Shown: piece after piece, positions 4,741 to 7,139 of the stretch
Numbering within the stretch: the stretch's first letter is position 1
How the letters are laid out: every line of letters begins with the position of its first letter
Source of the DNA: Candidatus Nanopelagicales bacterium
Lineage (GTDB): Bacteria; Actinomycetota; Actinomycetes; S36-B12
Length of the DNA: 7,139 bases
Assembly: GCA_023264215.1 (NCBI GenBank)
Contig: JALQSY010000088.1
Coordinates: 1 to 7,139 of the forward strand
Reading direction: 5' to 3'
Notes under the pieces: generated by a model
Told to the model about the DNA's origin: nothing
The model's database searches: none
Seen by the model: only the letters and a program-made list of their open reading frames with translations
Translations under genes and position numbers: made by a program

Positions 4741-5102
4741 CCAGCGACGCCGAGATCGCGCCAATGCGCGTCACCGACGAAAGACGTGACGCGACGGAAG
4801 TGGCGATCCCACTCGCGCAAGACCTGCTCAGCCCTGTCCTTGACCGCCGTGACGCGGGCGCGGTCGGGGGCGCAGTCCGCTGCGAAACGACGCAGGCTGG
4901 CGATCTCGGAGCGAAGTCGATCCGCCTTCTCGTTCAGGCGCGAGGCGCGGTCGCGCATCTCGGCGGGGTAGTCGCCCAGAGTGAAGACGATTTCGGCATC
5001 CTCGCGCAGTTGGTCGGTCAGCCGGGCGACGTCTGCCCACCAGGCGACATCGGGATCCGGTGCCGCGATGGTGGCTCGGAAGCGATCGAGCGTGGGGTTC
5101 AC
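4737..5102 (-). CDS. Small helical cytoplasmic protein, function unknown
   Basis: I do not recognise this 121-residue protein. It is highly charged and predicted by eye to be almost all helical. Heptad-like runs of Leu, Ala and Arg/Glu between about residues 45 and 105, such as ASRLNEKADRLRSEIASLRR (53-72), suggest a coiled coil or helical hairpin. There is no signal peptide and no membrane segment. Notable residues are the Trp pair at 21-22 and single Trp residues near the end (98, 114). The GTG at 5102 is preferred because AGGAGG lies 5 bases before it; an upstream in-frame ATG at 5153 has no such site and would add 17 residues translated from the leader hairpin. It is convergent with the secreted protein gene, their stops sharing CTAG at 4737-4740. 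A stand-alone unit downstream of the hydrolase is likely, given the 168-base gap. Confidence 0.72.
   Translation of the reverse strand: MNPTLDRFRATIAAPDPDVAWWADVARLTDQLREDAEIVFTLGDYPAEMRDRASRLNEKADRLRSEIASLRRFAADCAPDRARVTAVKDRAEQVLREWDRHFRRVTSFVGDAHWRDLGVAG
4767..4793 (+). terminator. Candidate terminator hairpin after the secreted protein gene
   Basis: CGCGTCAC (4767-4774) and GTGACGCG (4786-4793) form a perfect 8-base inverted repeat with an 11-base loop, beginning 26 bases after the plus-strand stop codon. It lies inside the 3' end of the convergent gene, so a terminator here would have to be embedded in coding sequence. No T-run follows, and chance or codon constraint could explain it. 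Confidence 0.3.
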
Positions 5103-5107
5103 GACGT

Positions 5108-5113
5108 CCTCCT
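5108..5113 (-). promoter_or_regulatory. Ribosome binding site deciding a GTG start
   Basis: A full AGGAGG on the minus strand is followed by five bases and the GTG at 5102-5100. It is the strongest ribosome site in the window and fixes the start of the small helical protein. Confidence 0.75.
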
Positions 5114-5118
5114 CTCCC

Positions 5119-5137
5119 CGGCACCGTGCGGGTGCCG
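5119..5137 (-). promoter_or_regulatory. Stem-loop directly upstream of a ribosome site
   Basis: CGGCACC (5119-5125) and GGTGCCG (5131-5137) form a perfect 7-base stem with a 5-base loop, five bases upstream of the AGGAGG of the small helical gene. The arrangement resembles the hairpin next to the ssb ribosome site. It may stabilise the leader or influence translation; no ligand-binding structure is recognisable. Confidence 0.35.
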
Positions 5138-5165
5138 ATGGCGAAGGGCCCATCGTGGCCCAGCG

Positions 5166-5196
5166 AATGTCCCAGGAATGTCGCAGGAACCTGCGA
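5166..5196. repeat. Tandem 11-base repeat merging into a dyad
   Basis: AATGTCCCAGG (5166-5176) is followed directly by AATGTCGCAGG (5177-5187), differing at one base. The second copy is also the left half of a dyad, TCGCAGG-AA-CCTGCGA (5181-5196), with perfect 7-base arms. Such overlapping direct and inverted symmetry upstream of a gene is typical of a regulator-binding site, but no regulator is identified. Confidence 0.45.
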
Positions 5197-5270
5197 AGTC
5201 GGTGGCGACCTGAGCGCCCCTCGTGGGCGTGAACGGATCGCGACGACCCCGGGACGGCCCGAGGAGGGCC

Positions 5271-6158
5271 CTAGGAGGAGAGGAAGTCCACGATCAGGCG
5301 AGCCGTCCGGTCGGGCTCGTCGTGCAGGACCCAGTGGGTGGCGTCGTCGAAGAACTCCACGCGCGCATCGTCGCAGAGTGCCGCGCTGGGCTCGACCATC
5401 GTGTCGCTGAGCGCGACATCGCGTCGGCCCCAGATGATGAGCGTCGGCACATGCACGCGCTTGTCTGCCAGGCGATCAGGGCGCCGCCGCACCGATGCGC
5501 GGTACCAGTTCATCATCCCCGTGCCCGCGCCCGGATGACTCCAGGCGTCCTGGAGCTGATCGAGGTATCGGGAGTCGAACGATCCTGGATTGCCCGTCTT
5601 GGCGATCATCCGCGCGAAGCGCCGCCGAGTCCGCTTGCCGAAAGCCACGCGCTCAGGCAGCCAGGGCGCCTGGATGGCGAAGATGTACCAGCTCTTGCGC
5701 ATCTGACGCCGGTTGCCCTTGACCTCGCGCGCGAACACGCTGGGGTGCGGGACGTTGGCGACCACGAGGCGGTCAACGATCTCCGGTCGTGTCAGGGCCA
5801 GCCACCAGGCGACAGCCGCGCCCCAGTCATGGCCCACGACGAAGGCATGATCCCGGCCCAGGGCGGCGATCAGTCCTGCCGCATCCGCGCTGATCTCCTC
5901 GATCCGATAGGCGTCGATGCCCTCGGGCTTCTCGCTGGTCCCGTAGCCGCGCTGGTCCGGGGCGATCACACGGAAGCCGGCCCGCGCCAGGGCCACCATC
6001 GTGCCCGCCATGCCGCGCCAGAACTCCGGGAAGCCGTGCAACGCCACCACGAGCGGACCGTCCTCGGGTCCGGCGAGGGCGCAATGCAGGCGAATGCCGT
6101 TGGTGAGGATGTCGCGATGCTCGATGTCGACACCGTCGATGCTCTCGATGAGGGCCAT
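5271..6158 (-). CDS. Alpha/beta hydrolase, epoxide-hydrolase-like
   Basis: This 295-residue soluble enzyme has the usual length for bacterial epoxide hydrolases. These open an epoxide through an ester to an active-site Asp, which water then hydrolyses to a diol. Visible motifs are the oxyanion segment HGFPEFW (41-47), DQRGYGTS (68-75), nucleophile Asp111 in VGHDWGAA, the likely acid Asp247 in IIWGRRD, and base His275 in DATHWVLHDEP. The cap domain (about 137-235) contains Tyr158 in KSWYIF and Tyr219 in NWYRAS, which fit the two ring-opening tyrosines of this family. These argue for epoxide hydrolase over haloalkane or fluoroacetate dehalogenase, which share HDWG/HDxG but not the tyrosine pair. 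The natural substrate is unknown. No signal peptide is seen. The ATG at 6158 has no clear ribosome site, but a TACGCT hexamer lies 6 bases upstream. The gene follows the transporter after 37 bases. Confidence 0.92.
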   Translation of the reverse strand: MALIESIDGVDIEHRDILTNGIRLHCALAGPEDGPLVVALHGFPEFWRGMAGTMVALARAGFRVIAPDQRGYGTSEKPEGIDAYRIEEISADAAGLIAALGRDHAFVVGHDWGAAVAWWLALTRPEIVDRLVVANVPHPSVFAREVKGNRRQMRKSWYIFAIQAPWLPERVAFGKRTRRRFARMIAKTGNPGSFDSRYLDQLQDAWSHPGAGTGMMNWYRASVRRRPDRLADKRVHVPTLIIWGRRDVALSDTMVEPSAALCDDARVEFFDDATHWVLHDEPDRTARLIVDFLSS

Positions 6159-6164
6159 CCGGCG

Positions 6165-6170
6165 AGCGTA
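6165..6170 (-). promoter_or_regulatory. Possible -10 element before the hydrolase gene
   Basis: On the minus strand TACGCT (TAnnnT type) lies 6 bases before the hydrolase ATG, which lacks a ribosome site. This would allow a leaderless transcript separate from the upstream transporter. No convincing -35 lies at the expected distance, so the call is weak. Confidence 0.28.
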
Positions 6171-6195
6171 GTGCTGAGCGAGGATCCCGGCCCGA

Positions 6196-7101
6196 TCACA
6201 TGGGCGTAGCGAGATCGGGCGCCTTCGCCCGCGCGAGCGATAGGCCTTGCAACAGGAGCCCGGCCATCACGAGGACGAGGCCGACGAAGCCCGCGAGGGC
6301 GAGGGTCTCTCCGAGTACGACGATGCCCAGGATCGTCGCGACGGCGGGCTCGGTGAGCATGAGGGTCGACGACGGCCCGGGGGCGAGCCCGGCGAGCCCT
6401 TTGACCCACAGGATGTTGGGGATCGCCATCGCGAACAAGCCGAGGTAGAGCGCGAGCACGATCCCTGCCGTCGTGAGGATCCAGGCGGTCTCCTGCGGCA
6501 CGATGATGATCACGGGGATCAGGGCCACGCCCGCGATGAGGTACGCCGCGACGTTCGCCGGCACGCCCGGCATCCCGCGCTCGATGATCACCTTGGTCGT
6601 CAGCACGAAGAGCGCTCCCGAGAGCCCACCGGCAAGGGCGGCGGCGACGCCCCAGCCGCTCCCGCCGCGGATGCCGTCCAGCGAGAGCAGCGCCAGTCCC
6701 GTGACGCAGATGGCGGTCGCGATCGCCCACGCTCGAGTGATGCGGTGACCGATGAGCGGACCCAGGAGGCCGGTGAAGACGGGCACCGATCCCATCGCCA
6801 GCAGTGATCCCAGCGCCACGCCCGCCTGGCTGACGCCGGTGAAGTACAGGACCTGGAATCCCAGGCTGGCGAGCGCCGAGAGCCACACGAGCGGATGGCG
6901 AAACAGCCGCCACACCTGTCGGGCGTGGTAGCCGATGAGTGGCAGGGCAAGGAGCATGACCAGGCCGCCGATGCCCAGGCGCATCTCGGCGACGGTGAAG
7001 GGCGTCGTCCCCGACGGCCCCAGCGCCTGAGCGGTGCCACCGGTGGCGAACAGCGCAGCCGCGGCGACGGTCATCGCGACGGCGGCCCGAGGACTGCTCA
7101 C
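6196..7101 (-). CDS. EamA/DMT-family transporter (RhaT/YdcZ-like superfamily), substrate unknown
   Basis: This 301-residue inner-membrane protein is built almost entirely of hydrophobic helices, about ten in all. They are arranged as two EamA repeats, roughly residues 8-141 and 150-289, each of about five helices. The second repeat carries the family's clearest signature, LTEPAVATILGIVVLGETL (249-267), with Glu251 and Glu265. The corresponding part of the first repeat (SLLAMGSVPVFTGLLGPLIG, 99-118) lacks these acidic residues, as is common. Family members export amino acids, metabolites or drugs; nothing here reveals the substrate. The N-terminus begins directly with the first helix, supporting the GTG at 7101. 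AGGA lies 8 bases upstream, and a CAGGAT hexamer 6 bases upstream could be a weak -10. The gene is upstream of, and 37 bases from, the hydrolase, so the two may form an operon, but no functional link is evident. Confidence 0.93.
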   Translation of the reverse strand: MSSPRAAVAMTVAAAALFATGGTAQALGPSGTTPFTVAEMRLGIGGLVMLLALPLIGYHARQVWRLFRHPLVWLSALASLGFQVLYFTGVSQAGVALGSLLAMGSVPVFTGLLGPLIGHRITRAWAIATAICVTGLALLSLDGIRGGSGWGVAAALAGGLSGALFVLTTKVIIERGMPGVPANVAAYLIAGVALIPVIIIVPQETAWILTTAGIVLALYLGLFAMAIPNILWVKGLAGLAPGPSSTLMLTEPAVATILGIVVLGETLALAGFVGLVLVMAGLLLQGLSLARAKAPDLATPM

Positions 7102-7139
7102 CCGCGCATCCTGGCATCCTGTGGGGCGTGGACGGCTTC

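Larger units (their letters stand above)
5103..5270. other. Intergenic region rich in small repeats, minus-strand leader of the small helical protein
   Basis: The gap between the hydrolase stop and the small helical gene holds several short structures and no gene I can support. There is a stem-loop next to the ribosome site (5119-5137), a 5-pair hairpin GGGCC/GGCCC (5146-5161), and a tandem repeat overlapping a dyad (5166-5196). A further 5-pair hairpin, GGCCC/GGGCC (5256-5270), lies immediately after the hydrolase stop. The last could help terminate the hydrolase transcript, although no T-run follows. Confidence 0.5.

Noticed and set aside
5223..6209. Plus-strand open frame of 328 codons opposite the hydrolase
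   Set aside because: The minus-strand hydrolase has a complete catalytic triad and family motifs; the opposite frame has none and is a composition artefact.
5966..7117. Minus-strand open frame of 383 codons overlapping transporter and hydrolase in another frame
   Set aside because: The translation is Arg/Gly/His-rich without motifs and crosses two well-supported genes in a different frame.

Overview
The window is strongly GC-rich, codon use is almost entirely G/C in third positions, and start codons include GTG and probably TTG. Together with a DUF2510 membrane protein, an ssb paralogue next to ettA, and several apparently leaderless genes, this points to a chromosomal segment of an actinobacterium (Actinomycetota). 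I cannot fix the genus. Nothing looks like a mobile element: there is no transposase, integrase or CRISPR array.

Layout. (1) Bases 1-23, minus strand: the first codons of ettA (ABC-F translation factor), cut by the window edge. (2) 234-752, minus: a single-stranded DNA-binding protein without the usual acidic C-terminal tip; the 210-base gap to ettA carries a nested inverted repeat. (3) 910-982, plus: tRNA-Arg(UCU), preceded by a hairpin that abuts it. (4) 1028-1082: a long imperfect inverted repeat between the tRNA and the convergent DUF2510 gene (1110-1544, minus). (5) 1764-4740, plus: a compact cluster of response regulator, multi-pass histidine kinase and a secreted two-domain beta-rich protein. 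The kinase start overlaps the regulator stop, and the third gene follows after 14 bases. (6) 4737-5102, minus: a small helical protein of unknown function whose stop codon overlaps that of the secreted protein. (7) 5271-6158, minus: an epoxide-hydrolase-like alpha/beta hydrolase. (8) 6196-7101, minus: an EamA/DMT-family transporter, 37 bases upstream of the hydrolase and possibly co-transcribed with it.

The most interesting part is the two-component cluster. The regulator has a NarL/LuxR-type DNA-binding domain and an apparently leaderless promoter. The kinase has two blocks of four membrane helices separated by a helical cytoplasmic linker, no recognisable extracellular sensor domain, and its likely phospho-accepting histidine in an 'LHGTLQ' motif rather than the common 'ELHD' motif. 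The exported protein encoded directly after it may be a partner or target, but this is inferred from position only. The other genes belong to known families. Several small dyads and hairpins between genes are recorded separately; all need comparative or transcript data to be believed.
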